Positions 46,296 through 58,246 of a stretch of 64,000 nt of DNA are shown here, piece by piece. Every line of letters begins with the position of its first letter. Position 1 is the stretch's first letter. The stretch lies in NCBI GenBank assembly GCA_019671005.1, contig CM033726.1, forward strand, positions 23,311,657 through 23,375,656, given 5' to 3'. The position numbers were made by a program, and so were the translations under genes. The DNA is from Hibiscus mutabilis. Its lineage: Eukaryota > Streptophyta > Magnoliopsida > Malvales > Malvaceae. The notes under the pieces are model-generated. The model was not told the origin of the DNA and did no database searches. It saw only the letters and a program-made list of their open reading frames with translations.

Positions 46296-47192
46296 GTGAG
46301 TGCAATGCATACATAACATGTTACATGGATGTTTTATACATCATAGGGAAGACTTGCGATGAGTCTACCTTATTTATATATATATTGGTATGATATTTAT
46401 GTCATTGATCATATGATTGACATATTTTAAATATGTCAAAAGTTGAACATAAATGCATGGATCACTAGTTATATATGATGTTATACTATGAATGTTATTT
46501 CGGGTATGAACTGCTTAATGTTCAATTATATTGATATACATTGTCATGGATGAAATAAATAAGAAAATTATGCCCAAATAAGTCATTGAGGGACAGGATA
46601 TAGTTGGCATGCCATAGAGTCAGCAACACGCTGCATAATCGGGATAGCACTATAGTGTATAAAAAGGACACTTAGTGTATGGTAAGCACAGCCTTATAAA
46701 TGTGCGGGTATTATGGTAAGCACAGCCTTATAAATGTGCGGGAAGCACTTCGGTGCATACTTGACTCGTGTATACAGGGTCCTCAAGGTTTAGTTGGGCT
46801 ATAAATAAACGGATAATAAATAGTAAACAGGTTAGTGTATATTTGGGTATCTGGTTTATGTGAACACTTAGGACAAATGGAAAGCATATCGGTAAGAAAT
46901 TTATATTCGGTTTATATTATGTTGATACATGATTAGTATGATTGTATACTTATCTAGTGATCATGATGCAATTATGCATATACGGCATATTATGATAACC
47001 GGGCAAGCATGAAAATCTTATGCCATTGGCATATAGATAATTACTAATGCAATGTGAAAGTTGATGTATTGGCATATATCATGCTATATAAATGTAGCTA
47101 TGAAGTTAAATAAAATTTAAATTATTGTTATTAACTTCATTTATTGCCTCACTAAGTTCGTACTTAGCATGTGTTTTATTTTACACACGTAG
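46296..47192 (+). other. Putative intron in left LTR of element C
   Basis: CAG/GTGAGTGC donor and ATTTTACACACGTAG acceptor, 897 nt; the right LTR has the same pair at 56916 and 57813. Flanked by TTAGTGAGGT / GCCTCACTAAG. Confidence 0.45.
46679..46742 (+). repeat. 34-bp tandem duplication in LTR C
   Basis: ATGGTAAGCACAGCCTTATA plus 14 bp, repeated directly (the second copy lacks the last 4 bp). Also present in the right LTR (about 57300-57363). It follows the TGGCATGCCA palindrome. Confidence 0.85.
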
Positions 47193-47475
47193 GTAAATCA
47201 AGAAGAGAGGCAGAAAAGCATTGCATCAATATTGAAAAGCTCAACAGGTAATCACAGTAATGACATCCTAATTAAGGTTTAATTATTATAGTGGCATGTA
47301 TACTTGCTAAACCTATTTGAGTTGTGATTGGCCTTTAAAGTTCGTTATGGTTTCAAGATAAGTGGCGTTTCTGGAAAGATTCAAGGTTAAGAATAACCTT
47401 AAGTGATGAGTTGCATGCTAAGATATTTGATTTATGATTGGAACTCAAACAAATAATTTAAGTCAATTTTAAATA

Positions 47476-47529
47476 AAGTTAAGCGTGCTTGGGCTAGAGA
47501 AATTTTAGGATGGGTGACCATCGGGAAGT
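47476..47529 (+). promoter_or_regulatory. 5S rRNA-like segment near 3' end of left LTR C
   Basis: AAGTTAAGCGTGCTTGGGC matches the plant 5S A box region base for base. The spacing to the C box AGGATGGGTGACC is exactly that of 5S (12 nt between GGGC and AGGATGGG), followed by GGGAAGT. The intermediate element is mostly lost. About 100 bp from the LTR end, unlike families A and B. Confidence 0.85.
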
Positions 47530-47630
47530 TTTCTAAAAATTTTAAATTACCTAGATTTTTGGATTAAAGAAGTCATAACATTTCTACTCGCACCCGGTGT
47601 ACAGATACGGGAAAGGGGTGTTACATTTAT

Positions 47631-47642
47631 TGGTATCAGAGC
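47631..47642 (+). other. Primer binding site of element C
   Basis: TGGTATCAGAGC, 5 bp after the left LTR; exact match to the usual initiator-Met tRNA site. Confidence 0.9.
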
Positions 47643-48315
47643 TAAAGGTTCAGCCGGTTCTAGAGTTAAACAAAGTATGATAAAGGTCAAAAGTGTATAC
47701 ATGCCACTAGGATGTTAGAATTACTAATGATTTTACTTGTTGAAATGAATGCAATTGCTTACTATGATAATAATGTTAAATTCCAATGTGTAAGGGTAAA
47801 AGAATTATGTCAGGTATTTAGACGAGTGAATCAATAAGAGATTCACGAGTATGATAAGGTTAATGATAATATTTTACCTTCAGCTTAGCATGGGGCAGAG
47901 GCACCAGGGTAACATGATGTGTATGTTATGGATTAAGATCTTTCTTCCAGACATTTGATTTGATCATGAATCAGCCTGCTTAAGCACTGATTGCAAAAGA
48001 AATGAGAGTTCTGACACACTAGATTTTCAGAGAGACATTAATGGAGATCTTATGATTGTTAATATAAGGTTTAAGGATATAAAGGTTAGGTTGAAGGAAC
48101 TCTTGATGATTGATGATTAGAAAAAAAAAAGAGACTAAAAAAATAAAAAGTAATGTTAACGTAGTAAGTATGTAACAAAGTTTTTTGCATCTTAATTAGG
48201 GCAATTGGATCATTTACGGGTATGAGTCCAAGTTTAATAAATTGAGTTGAATTGTTTCTAAACTGCTTCCTACAGACAGATGGAGAGGCTGTTATGACAG
48301 CTCATAGAGGGTTAG
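47643..48315 (+). other. Leader and decayed gag start of element C
   Basis: About 670 bp before the D insertion. No clear Gag motif by eye; ATGs are followed by short frames only. Confidence 0.5.
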
Positions 48316-51285
48316 TGTAATATCCCATTATTGGATTAGTGACCAAAACGTAAAGAATAAAAAGTTAGTCGTTTTAGTTTAGTGACTAAAAAGTAAAATT
48401 TTAAAGTTTGGTGACAAAAGTGAAAAGTTGAGAAAAGTTTAAGGACCAACATGGTAATTTTCCCAATAATTATTTTTATTCATAAATAGATAGATCATCT
48501 AAGGGTGTGGATCGAATATAAAAACTATGGTTTGATCTGATGTTTTTTATTTTTGAAAATTTTGTTTAAAGTTTAAGTGTGATTCGGGTAATCGTATGAG
48601 CTCAAAATTTTATGAAAATTTGAAGGAAGTCTTAGGAAGACCCGAGGAGCATAGCATTGAAGTTTTTAATCGGTTTAGATTCTATTCTATTCAGTAATTT
48701 GTATAGGTGATGGAATGGCATTTTTGAAAATCAACTATTTCATTAATGGCATTTTAGACATTTCGCCTATACTTTTTAATAAAAAATGATTATGGAAGAG
48801 TATAAGATATATGTGTTGGCTTGTGATTGGTTATACTAAAGGGTAAAATAGTCATTTGACTATTTTGGAGATTTTTATTATTATATAGCCAATTTGAAGC
48901 CATTTGGAATTAAACAAAGAAAGAAAAAAATTAGAAATTTTGTTCATCTTTCTCCAAGGAGGCCGAAACCCCTAGCCAACGTAAGAACAGGATTTTCAAT
49001 TCAATTTTTGGCTTGATTTGTTTGATTTTTGGCTAGAGACATGAAATAAGAAAATGATCTCGATTGAATTCTCTATCTTTTGGTATAAGTTTTGTTTAGT
49101 TTCTATGTCTCTAAGTTGAGATTGATGATTAGGGTGGTTGAAGAACATGTTAAGTTTTCATGTTTTAAGGTTCAATCAAGTTGAAAATGGTGTTGTAGTG
49201 TTGTTTCTATGCTTGAAATGATGAAAATCTCTTGGAAAACCTATAGGGACCAATTCGGCAATATGAAGAAAATTAGGGGAAATTTTGTAAAAATTTATTT
49301 GATGATGGAACTGATTAGAATGATGTTTTCTAAGTTGAATTATGTGATTTGAAGGAAGAAAACATTATTTTAGGACTGTTTTGTGAACTTTGTAAATTGG
49401 GTGGAATAAGTGAGAAGTTGGAAAATATTCAAGAAATATGGTTATGTTGTTTGCTATGATACAAGGATCATTTTGGTATTGAAGTTTTTGAAAATTGAGA
49501 TGAAATGTGAAAGTTTCCAAATTTTAGTTTATAAACCGTAAGAGAGAGAATTTAGGGTTTAAAGTGAAATTATCCAACTATTGGTTGCAATGTGCAATTT
49601 TAGATAAGATTAAAGTGTAGGAAGCATTGTTATTGCAAAGAAGTACTTGGTTGAAAATGTTAAATTTTCGAACTTGGTATGTACATGTATTAGTAAGGTT
49701 TAGACATGTACTTAAAGTTGCTTGTGTTATGTATTTAATGTACATACAGATAACAAGCAAGTTCGAGATCAAACGAGTGAAGAAAGAAGATAAAAAAGTG
49801 CAACCAAGCCTAGTGAGGCTAGTATAAAATTTATTTTTGAAAGTGTCAAGGTGAGTGCAATGCATGTATAGCACGATCTTTATGTCATTTATCATATATT
49901 TGACATGATAGAAATATGTCAAGGGTTGAAACATATGCACGGATCACTAATTATGCATGGAATGCTATTTTGGGTATGAATTGCTCAATATGCATATATG
50001 TTGCCATGAATGAGATTATGATTGATATAAAGCCCAGTGTATTAGATAGGAAATTAAAAGTATAGTTGGATATCCATAGAGTCATAAACAGTTGTATAAC
50101 ATTCTAAGCACTTCAGGTAAAGTGCAAATTATTTACTAATTGTATATTCCGGTAAGTATACAGGAGCACTTCGGTGCTAAGCACTTTTGGTAAAGTGCAA
50201 ATAATATACTATACTTCAGTAAGTATAGGGGGTGACTCGTGTACATAAATTTCCTTAAATCGATACTTGGGCCAAATAAATTGAAAAAAATGATGAAAAG
50301 CTTGAAAGCTCGATGATAAATATGCAACGGTAATGGTAAGAATCAATATTATTACCCTGTAATATGTTATTATATATACCATGTCATATTTTTTAGCAAG
50401 CATAAAATGGCAAGTGATCATATGCATTGTTATTTTATTATATTGATATATATGTTAAGTTGCATTGATTTAACTATTATTGCCGCACTAAGTATATGTT
50501 TAGCGTATGATGAATTTCATGCGTAGGTTTTTAAAGGAGCTTCGAGGGAAGAGTAACCGAGCATCACTTTCCTATTTTGGGAGGTATATCTCCATACTCA
50601 TAGTAATGTTAATGACATCCATCCTTTCTTTTGGAAATGTACTAAATGGCATGTATAATTAGTGGGGTTTGTAATAACTTATTACCAAATATGGTTGGTT
50701 AATAATTGTTATAATATTGATGATGAACCTAGTAAGTCCTATTGTGGTTATAAATGATAATGGACTAAGTTTTTAGTAAATATGGGTCCTAAGTTAGAAG
50801 GATTAAAAATCTGTCCTGAAATGTTTGCAAAAGCTGTGTGTTTGAAAAATCAGCACAAATTCTACAATTGGACTTAGAGAGTGATTCTTATATGTATGAA
50901 CTAAAAATTTTGTCTAGTTTCTTACAAAACAAACGTTTACTAATTTCGAGTTGTATGTAAAAACTTATGAATTTTTATTCGAAGGAAGGTCAAAAAACAG
51001 GGCAGCAGAATTTCAGCATTTATGGGCTGTGACGTTAAATTAAAGATTTATTTGAATTTTTCTGTCATGAGTTTAGGCTAATAATTTATATGGTTAGAAA
51101 GCTTAATGAATCTAGTTTAATTAGAAAATTTCGGAATGAATTTTTTATGTCTATAAAATGTTTTATAAATTTTTGAGTAAAGACAATGCAGGCTGCCAGT
51201 TTTCTAAGTAAAAGTAATAAAAGGGTTTAATCTTAGTTTGTAACATAACTGACTCATATTTGGTAACGAATACGGGAAAGGGATG
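48316..51285 (+). repeat. First LTR of D
   Basis: About 2.97 kb; only the last bases (TTACA) are missing. Has CTAGTGAGGC (49810-49819), donor CAAG/GTGAGTG (49851), TGGATATCCA (50067-50076), repeated GCACTTC/AAAGTGCAA phrases (50104-50210), GCCGCACTAAG (50482-50492) and acceptor TTTCATGCGTAG (to 50526). Confidence 0.85.
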
Positions 51286-52606
51286 AAGTACATGTCCAAA
51301 CCTTACTAATACATGTACATACCAAGTTGGAAAATTTAACATTTTCAACCAAGTACTTCTTTGCAATAACAATGCTTCCTACACTTTAATCTTATCTCAA
51401 ATTGCACATTGCAACCAATAGTTGAATAATTTCACTTTAAACCCTAAATTCTCTCTCTTAGGGTTTATAAACTTAAATTTGGAAACTTTCAAATTTCATC
51501 TCAATTTAAAAAAATTTTAATACCAAAATGATCCTTATATCATAGCAAACAACATAACCATGCTTCTTGAATATTTTCCAATTTCTTACTTATTCCACCC
51601 AATTTGCAAAGTTCACAAAATAGTCCTAAAATAATGTTTTCTTCATTCAAATCACATAATTCAACTTATAAAACATCATTCTAATCATTTCCATCATCAA
51701 ATAATTTTTTATAAAATTTCCCCTAATTTTCTTCATGTTGCCGAATTGGTCCCTATAGGTTTTCCAAGAGATTTTCATCATTTCAAGCATAGAAACAACA
51801 CTACAACACCATTTCCAACTTGATTGAACCTTAAAACATGAAAACTTAACATGTTCTTCAACCACCCTACATCAATCTCAACTTAGAGACATGGAAACTA
51901 AACAAAACTTATACCAAAAGATAGAGAATTCAATAGAGATCATTTTCTTATTTCATGTCTCTGGCCAAAAATAAACAAATCAAGCCAAAAATTGAATTGA
52001 AAATCTTGTTCTTACCTTGGCTAGGGGTTTCGGCCTCCTTGGTGAAAGATGAACAAAATTTCTAATTTTTTTCTTTCTTTGTTTAATGCCAAATGGCTTC
52101 AAATTGGCTATAAAATAATAAAAATCTATGACTATTTTACCCTTTAGTTATAACCAATCACAAGCCAACACTTGTATCTTATCCTCTTCCATAATCATTT
52201 TTATTAAAAAAAGTATAGGTGAAATGACTAAAATGCCATTAATGAAATAATTTATTTTAAAAAATGTCATTCCATCACCTATACAAAATACTGAATAGAA
52301 TCAAATCTAAACAGATTAAAAATGATCCAAAACTTCAATGCTATGCTCCTCGGCTCTTCCTAAGACTTCCTTCAAATTTTCATAAAATTCTGAGCTCATA
52401 CGATTACTTTAAACGAAATTTCCCAATAATAGAAACATCATATCAAACCATAGATTTTATATTCGATCCACACCCTTAGATGATCTATCTATTTATGATA
52501 TAAAAATAATTATTTGGAAAATTACCATGTTGGTCCTTCAACTTTTCTCAACTTTTCACTTGTCACCAAACTTTAAAACTTTACGTTTTAGTCATTGAAC
52601 TAAAAC
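51286..52606 (-). repeat. Inverted 1.3 kb LTR block in D
   Basis: Reverse complement of 48375-49713 with scattered changes. Left joint at GGGATG/AAGTACATG, right joint at CTAAAAC/CAAGC with a 2-3 bp shared AAC/ACC. About 90 bp of LTR (49714-49801 equivalent) and the first 60 bp are lost. Confidence 0.88.
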
Positions 52607-54093
52607 CAAGCTTAGTGAGGCTAGTATAAAGTTTATTTTTGAAAGTGTCAAGGTGAGTGCAATGCATGTATAGCATGATGTTTATGTCATTTATCATATA
52701 TTTGACATGTTAGAAATATGTCAAGGGTTGAAACATATGCATGGATCACTAATTATGCATGGAATGCTATTTTGGGTATGAATTGCTCAATATGTATATA
52801 TGTTGCCATGAATGAGATTACGATTGATATAAAGCCCAATGTATGAGATAGGAAATTAAAAGTATAGTTGGATATCCATTGAGTCATAAACAACTTTATA
52901 ACATTCTAAGCACTTCAGGTAAAGTGCAAATTATTTACTAATTGTATACTCTGTAAGTATATAGGAGCACTTCGGTGCTAAGCACTTCCGGTAAAGTGCA
53001 ATTAATATACTATACTCCAGTAAGTATAGGGGGATGACTCGTGTACATAAATTTCCTTAAATCGATACTTGGGCTAATTAAATTGAAAAAAATGATGAAA
53101 AGCTTCAAAGCTCGATGATAAATATGCAACGGTAAATATAAGAATCAAAATTATTACCTTGTAATATGCTATTATATATACCATGTCATATATGCTAGCA
53201 AGCATAAAATGGTATGTGATCATATGCATTGTTATTTTATTATATTGATATATATGTTAAGTTGCATTGATTTAACTATTATTGCCTCACTAAGTATATG
53301 TTTAGCGTATGATGAATTTCATGCATAGGTTTTTAAAGGAGATTTGAGGGAAGAGTAGCCGAGCATCACTTTCCTATTTTGGGAGGTATATCTCCATACT
53401 TGTAGTAATGTTAATGACATCCATCCTTTCTTTTGTAAATGTACTAGGTGGCATGTATAATTAGTGGGGTTTGTAATAACTTATTACCAAATATGGTTGG
53501 TTAATAATTGTTATAATATGGATGATGAACTTAGTAAGTCCTATTGTGGTTATAACTGATAATGGACTAAGATTTTAGTAAATATGGGTCCTAAGTTAGA
53601 AGGACTAAAAATCTGTCCTGAAATGTTTGCAAAAGCAGTGTGTTTGAAAAATCAGCATAAATTCTACAATTTGACTTGGGTAGTGAATCTTATATTTATG
53701 AACTACAAATTTTGTCTAGTTTCTTACAAAACAAACGGTGACTAATTTAGAGTTTTATGTAAAAATTTATGAATTTGTATTTGAAGGAAGGTCAGAAAAC
53801 AGGGCAGCAAAATTTCAGCATTTCTGGGCTGTGACGTTAAATTAAAGATTTATTTGAATTTTTCTGTAATGATTTTAGGCTAATAATTTATATGGTTAGA
53901 AAGCTTAATGAATTTAGTTTAATCATAAAATTTCGGAATGGATTTTCGATGTCTATAAAAAAATTTATAAATTTTTTAGTAAAGGCAGTGCAGGCTACTA
54001 GTTTCCGGAATATAAGAAATATAAAGGGTTTAATCTTAGTTAGCAACATAACTAACTCGTATTTGGTAATGAATACGGGAAAAGGATGTTACA
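52607..54093 (+). repeat. 3' part of second LTR of D
   Basis: Direct copy of 49803-51285 plus the terminal TTACA. Donor at 52653, TGGATATCCA at 52869-52878, GCCTCACTAAG at 53284-53294, acceptor ending at 53328; the putative intron is 676 nt in both copies. Confidence 0.88.
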
Positions 54094-54098
54094 ATTAG

Positions 54099-55757
54099 AG
54101 GTTAGGTACAAAGAAGTACTGATTGCCCTATGATTTTAAAAATTCTATGAAGCAATAAACTATGATGAATGCAATAGAAAGAGTTCATAATGAGAAAATA
54201 TCTAAATAGAGGTCATAGTTTGTAAAGAAGAATAGTGAATCGAGATAATCACTTTTAAAAAATAGTGAGGATTTCCGGAAAAATGCCAAGTTGAATTTAT
54301 TACATAGTTCTGTTAAGAGATCGGGACAAGGAAAATCAAGGAAACCACGAAACCAATCATATGAGTGTGGTAATAATGGGCATGCATGAGCATGCAGAGT
54401 TTTTATTGGAATTTGTTATCAATATAAAAATGATTTAACTTATGCTATGGTTACTGAGTATCAAGGGTAAGCTGGGAGAGTATTCTTATTGTTTATGAGT
54501 TTTAAATGGGTTGCCTAAGAGGTGTCGTCAAGCTTGATGCTAAATCAAGAGGTTAAGTTTAGGATTGGATTTAATCCAATATTGAACTTATATTGATTAC
54601 ACTCTACAGAATGGTTCTTACTAGATTGAGAAAGCTAAACATCTAGTTGCAAGAGTCATTAGATGAAGGTTTTATACGATTTGGTATATCACTTGAGGAA
54701 GCTTCAGTGATCTTAGTTAAAGAAGTAGTAATGTTCCTCTAAGGTTAAATTGCGATTATATTATTACTAATAAAGGAACATTTGATAGTAGCACTAGTAT
54801 TAGTGCAATAAGAATCTAGTAAGATTATAACTTATTCAATAATACGTCCCATAATAGGTTGGGATGTGTAGTGATGTAATAAGGCTAAAACAGCAATAGA
54901 TGCATTTAGTCAAAAGTCACTCTTTGCCTTATAAGCATTAAATGCTTAATTATCTTTGAAGGAAAATAGTGTATCGATTACACAGCCTCAGCTCGAGTCT
55001 ACTATGACAAATTGGATCAAAGATTTATAGATAAAAGATAAGATATGCTTGGAAAGAATTCAGTAAGGTGGAAAGGAAAATTTTAAAGATTTCGATGTTA
55101 GGTCTAAAGGATGTTCATGTTATCAAAGAGTAATTTATATTCCCGAGGATGATCAAAAAAGAACTAAGATGTGATTGGATCTGATTTGATTCAGTTCAGG
55201 ATGTGGATAATCAAGTATGAATGGTTTGAAGTAATTTAGAATTGCTTTAGAATGGTGGATATTATCTACTGATCTTGAAAGAAAAGATATTTGTATGAAG
55301 TTAAAGATAAAAGTATTCCTTAAAAGTTTCACCTTGGAAGAAGGTGTTATGGTTTAGATCAAAAAGGGAAGCTAAGTCCGAGATTCTTAGGTCATATAAG
55401 ATTATGAAAAGGGTTGGCCTGGTGGCTTATTAGTTAGTCTTATCTCCGGAAATGAACAAGATTCATAATGTATTCCATGTATCGATGCTCAAGAAGTATC
55501 GATCAGATCCTTTATAAATCATTACTCCAAAAGGAATAAAGATTCAACTAGATTTGATTTATGAGGAAGAATCGATAAAGATATTGACACATGGAGTCAA
55601 AGGATTAAGAAACAAAATGATTTCTCTTGTTAAAGTTCTTTGGCGAAGTCATGAAGTCGAAAAAACGATTTGGGAAAGAGAAAAAAAGATATGAGAAAAC
55701 AATTTCCTCAATTTTTGAACCAAGTATGTGTTGAAAATTCGAGGACGAATTTTCTTA
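54099..55757 (+). pseudogene. Scrambled gag-pol remnant of element C
   Basis: Order is that of a chromovirus with large losses: a zinc-knuckle remnant (YECGNNGHA near 54357-54390), a reverse transcriptase start fragment (TRLRKLNI, LDEGFIRFGISLEEASVILV near 54615-54720), RNase H/integrase scraps, an integrase C-terminus (SFTLEEGVMV near 55330) and a chromodomain tail (VKVLWRSHEVEKTIWERE, KQFPQFLNQ near 55635-55730). Many stops and frame changes. No catalytic box of reverse transcriptase or integrase is recognisable. Confidence 0.65.
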
Positions 55758-55769
55758 AAGGGGGAGAAT
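55757..55769 (+). other. Polypurine tract of element C
   Basis: AAAGGGGGAGAAT immediately before the right LTR start TGTAATATCCC. Confidence 0.85.
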
Positions 55770-58246
55770 TGTAATATCCCAAAATTTTCGTTAGTGACCA
55801 AAATGTAAATTTTGAAAATTTAGAGGTTAAAGTGTAAACTTTGGAAAAGTTTAGGGACTAAAGTGTAATTTTCAAAAGTTGTGTATCTTAACCCCGTAAA
55901 TGAATTGTTTACCCCCAAGAATGACGTTTTCGTGTTACTCAGATTTTTCGTACGAAGTTTGTATTAATGGCTATAAAGCGATAAAGTTTGGAAGAATATT
56001 CGAATAATCAGATCGAATTGAATATCTAGGATATTTTGAAGGAGGATAAGCCAAGGTTGAATTTTTCATTTTACATGTCTAAGATATTTTATTTGTGTTG
56101 GAAGAATATGAACCCTTGGATTTAAGTTGATTTTCCATGCTAAATATGAGCCGTTAGATGAAAAATGGCAAGATCGTAATTTTGGAAAATCACAAGGGCA
56201 AAGTTGGTAAACTACTAATTCAAGATTAAATTTAGATCATTGGATGAAGGATGATGATATGAGGAATATTATGGAAATATAGAATTTTAAGAATAGATCC
56301 CATAGCTCGATAAAGGTAAAATTGTAGTAGAAGTATTTTGTAAATATCGGGAAATCAGATTGAATTAAAATTTCAGAGGTTGTTCCATAATCCATGGAAA
56401 ATCATAAAATGATATTTATGGAATGGTAGCCGGTTGAGGAGGAACTAATTATTTAGATTTTAATGGAAGGGCAATTTTGAAACAAACTAGTAAATAAAGA
56501 CTAGTTGGAGGGCAAATTGGTCATTTGGCAAGGATGGCAATTTTGAAATATTTTTGAAATGTTGAGGACGTTTTTGGAAGATGAAATATACATGGATTTA
56601 ATCTTGACCCTTGATTTTATATGAGATTAAATTAGCCATTGGATTTTAAAGGCTAAATTGGTAATTTCAATATTTAAATGAATTTAAAATTCATTTAATA
56701 GTTACAAATAGTTAAAAAATGAACAAATAGTTAGAAATGTTCATCTTTTCTAGCCTTGAACCATGGAGAAAGAGGAGAAAGAAGAGGAAAATTTCCAAGC
56801 TCGATTTAAGCCCCGAATCTCGATTTTTAGTCAAGTCCGAATCAAAGAAGGTTCGAGGTTCTATAAAGGAAAGGATCAAGTAGAATTTAGTGAGGCATGC
56901 TAATAAATGGCCCAGGTGAGTGCAATGCATACATAACATGTTACATGGATGTTTTATACATCATAGGGAAGACTTGCGATGAGTCTACCTTATTTATATA
57001 TATATTGGTATGATATTTATGTCATTGATCATATGATTGACATATTTTAAATATGTCAAAAGTTGAACATAAATGCATGGATCACTAGTTATATATGATG
57101 TTATACTATGAATGTTATTTCGGGTATGAACTGCTTAATGTTCAATTATATTGATATACATTGTCATGGATGAAATAAATACGAAAATTATGCCCAAATA
57201 AGTCATTGAGGGACATGATATAGTTGGTATGCCATAGAGTCCAGCAACACGCTGCATAATCGGGATAGCACTATAGTGTATATAAAGGACACTTAGTGTA
57301 TGGTAAGCACAGCCTTATAAATGTGCGGGTATTATGGTAAGCACAGCCTTATAAATGTGCGGGAAGCACTTCGGTGCATATTTGACTCGTGTATACAGGG
57401 TCCTCAAGGTTTAGTTGGGCTATAAATAAACGGATAATAAATAGTAAATAGGTTAGTGTATATTTGGGTATCTGGTTTATGTGAACACTTAGGACAAATG
57501 GAAAGCATATCGGTAAGAAATTTATATTCGGTTTATATTATGTTGATACATGATTAGTATGATTGTATACTTATCTAGTGATCATGATGCAATTATGCAT
57601 ATACGGCATATTATGATAACCGGGCAAGCATGAAAATCTTATGCCATTGGCATATAGATAATTACTAATGCAATGTGAAAGTTGATGCATTGGCATATAT
57701 CATGCTATATAAATGTAGCTATGAAGTTGAATAAAATTTAAATTATTGTTATTAACTTCATTTATTGCCTCACTATGTTCGTACTTAGCATGTGTTTTAT
57801 TTTACACACGTAGGTAAATCAAGAAGAGAGGGAGAAAAGCATTGCGTCAATATTGAAAAGCTCAACAGGTAATCACAGTAATGACATCCTAATTAAGGTT
57901 TAATTATTATAGTGGCATGTATACTTGCTAAACCTATTTGAGTTGTGATTGGCCTTTAAAGTTCGTTATGGTTTCAAGATAAGTGGCATTTCTGGAGAGA
58001 TTCAAGGTTAAGAATAACCTTATGTGATTAGTTGCATGCTAAGATATTTGATTTATGATTGGAATTCGAACAAATAATTTAAGTCAATTTTAAATAAAGT
58101 TAAGCGTGCTTGGGCTAGAGAAATTTTAGGATGGGTGACCATCGAGAAGTTTTCGGAAAATTTTAAAATTACTCTGATTTTTGGATTAAAGAAGTTGTAA
58201 CATTTTCGACTCGTACCCTTTGTACGGATACAGAAGGGGTGTTACA
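55770..58246 (+). repeat. Right LTR of element C
   Basis: 2477 bp. Very like the left LTR in the middle (about 56880-58120) and clearly more diverged in the first about 1.1 kb and in the last about 100 bp. The palindrome reads TGGTATGCCA (one base changed, 57225-57234). Donor 56916, acceptor ending 57813. Confidence 0.9.
58097..58150 (+). promoter_or_regulatory. 5S rRNA-like segment, right LTR C
   Basis: Same 5S-like A box and C box as at 47476-47529, with GAGAAGT in place of GGGAAGT after the C box. Confidence 0.83.

Larger units (their letters stand above)
45200..47625 (+). repeat. Left LTR of element C
   Basis: Contains TTAGTGAGGT (46267-46276), donor CTCAG/GTGAGTG (46296), TGGCATGCCA (46605-46614), a duplicated 34-bp unit (46679-46742), GCCTCACTAAG (47146-47156), acceptor TTTACACACGTAG (to 47192) and a 5S-like segment close to the 3' end. 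Confidence 0.9.
48316..54093 (+). mobile_element. Element D: LTR-LTR complex with an inverted block
   Basis: Starts TGTAATATCCCATTATTGG, ends GGATGTTACA. Flanks GTTAG (48311-48315) and ATTAG (54094-54098) fit a target duplication with one change. Made of a nearly full LTR (48316-51285), an inverted copy of LTR positions 48375-49713 (51286-52606) and the remaining 3' part of a second LTR (52607-54093). No primer site, gag or pol between. Open frames at 49627 and 51372 encode the same peptide because they lie in the inverted copies. Confidence 0.85.
45200..58246 (+). mobile_element. Element C: chromovirus with nested D
   Basis: LTRs of 2426 and 2477 bp, primer site and polypurine tract on the plus strand, and a perfect 5-bp target duplication CTCTC (45195-45199 and 58247-58251). 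After removing D the interior is about 2.4 kb: a leader and scraps of gag and pol. The left LTR begins TATAATATCC, with the terminal TG changed to TA. No working protein. Confidence 0.92.

Noticed and set aside
47476..47529. A 5S rRNA gene
   Set aside because: Only about 55 nt of the 120-nt gene is recognisable, the 5' third and 3' end are absent, and the segment repeats at the same place in both LTRs of one element.
47631..47642. tRNA gene fragments at TGGTATCAGAGC sites (also 22303, 44127, 63102)
   Set aside because: Only the 12-base primer site next to an LTR end is present; no cloverleaf around it.
49627..49827. A conserved protein, because the same peptide is encoded at 49627-49827 (+) and 51372-51163 (-)
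   Set aside because: The two frames are the two arms of the inverted LTR block in element D; no family features, and the frame is not kept outside it.
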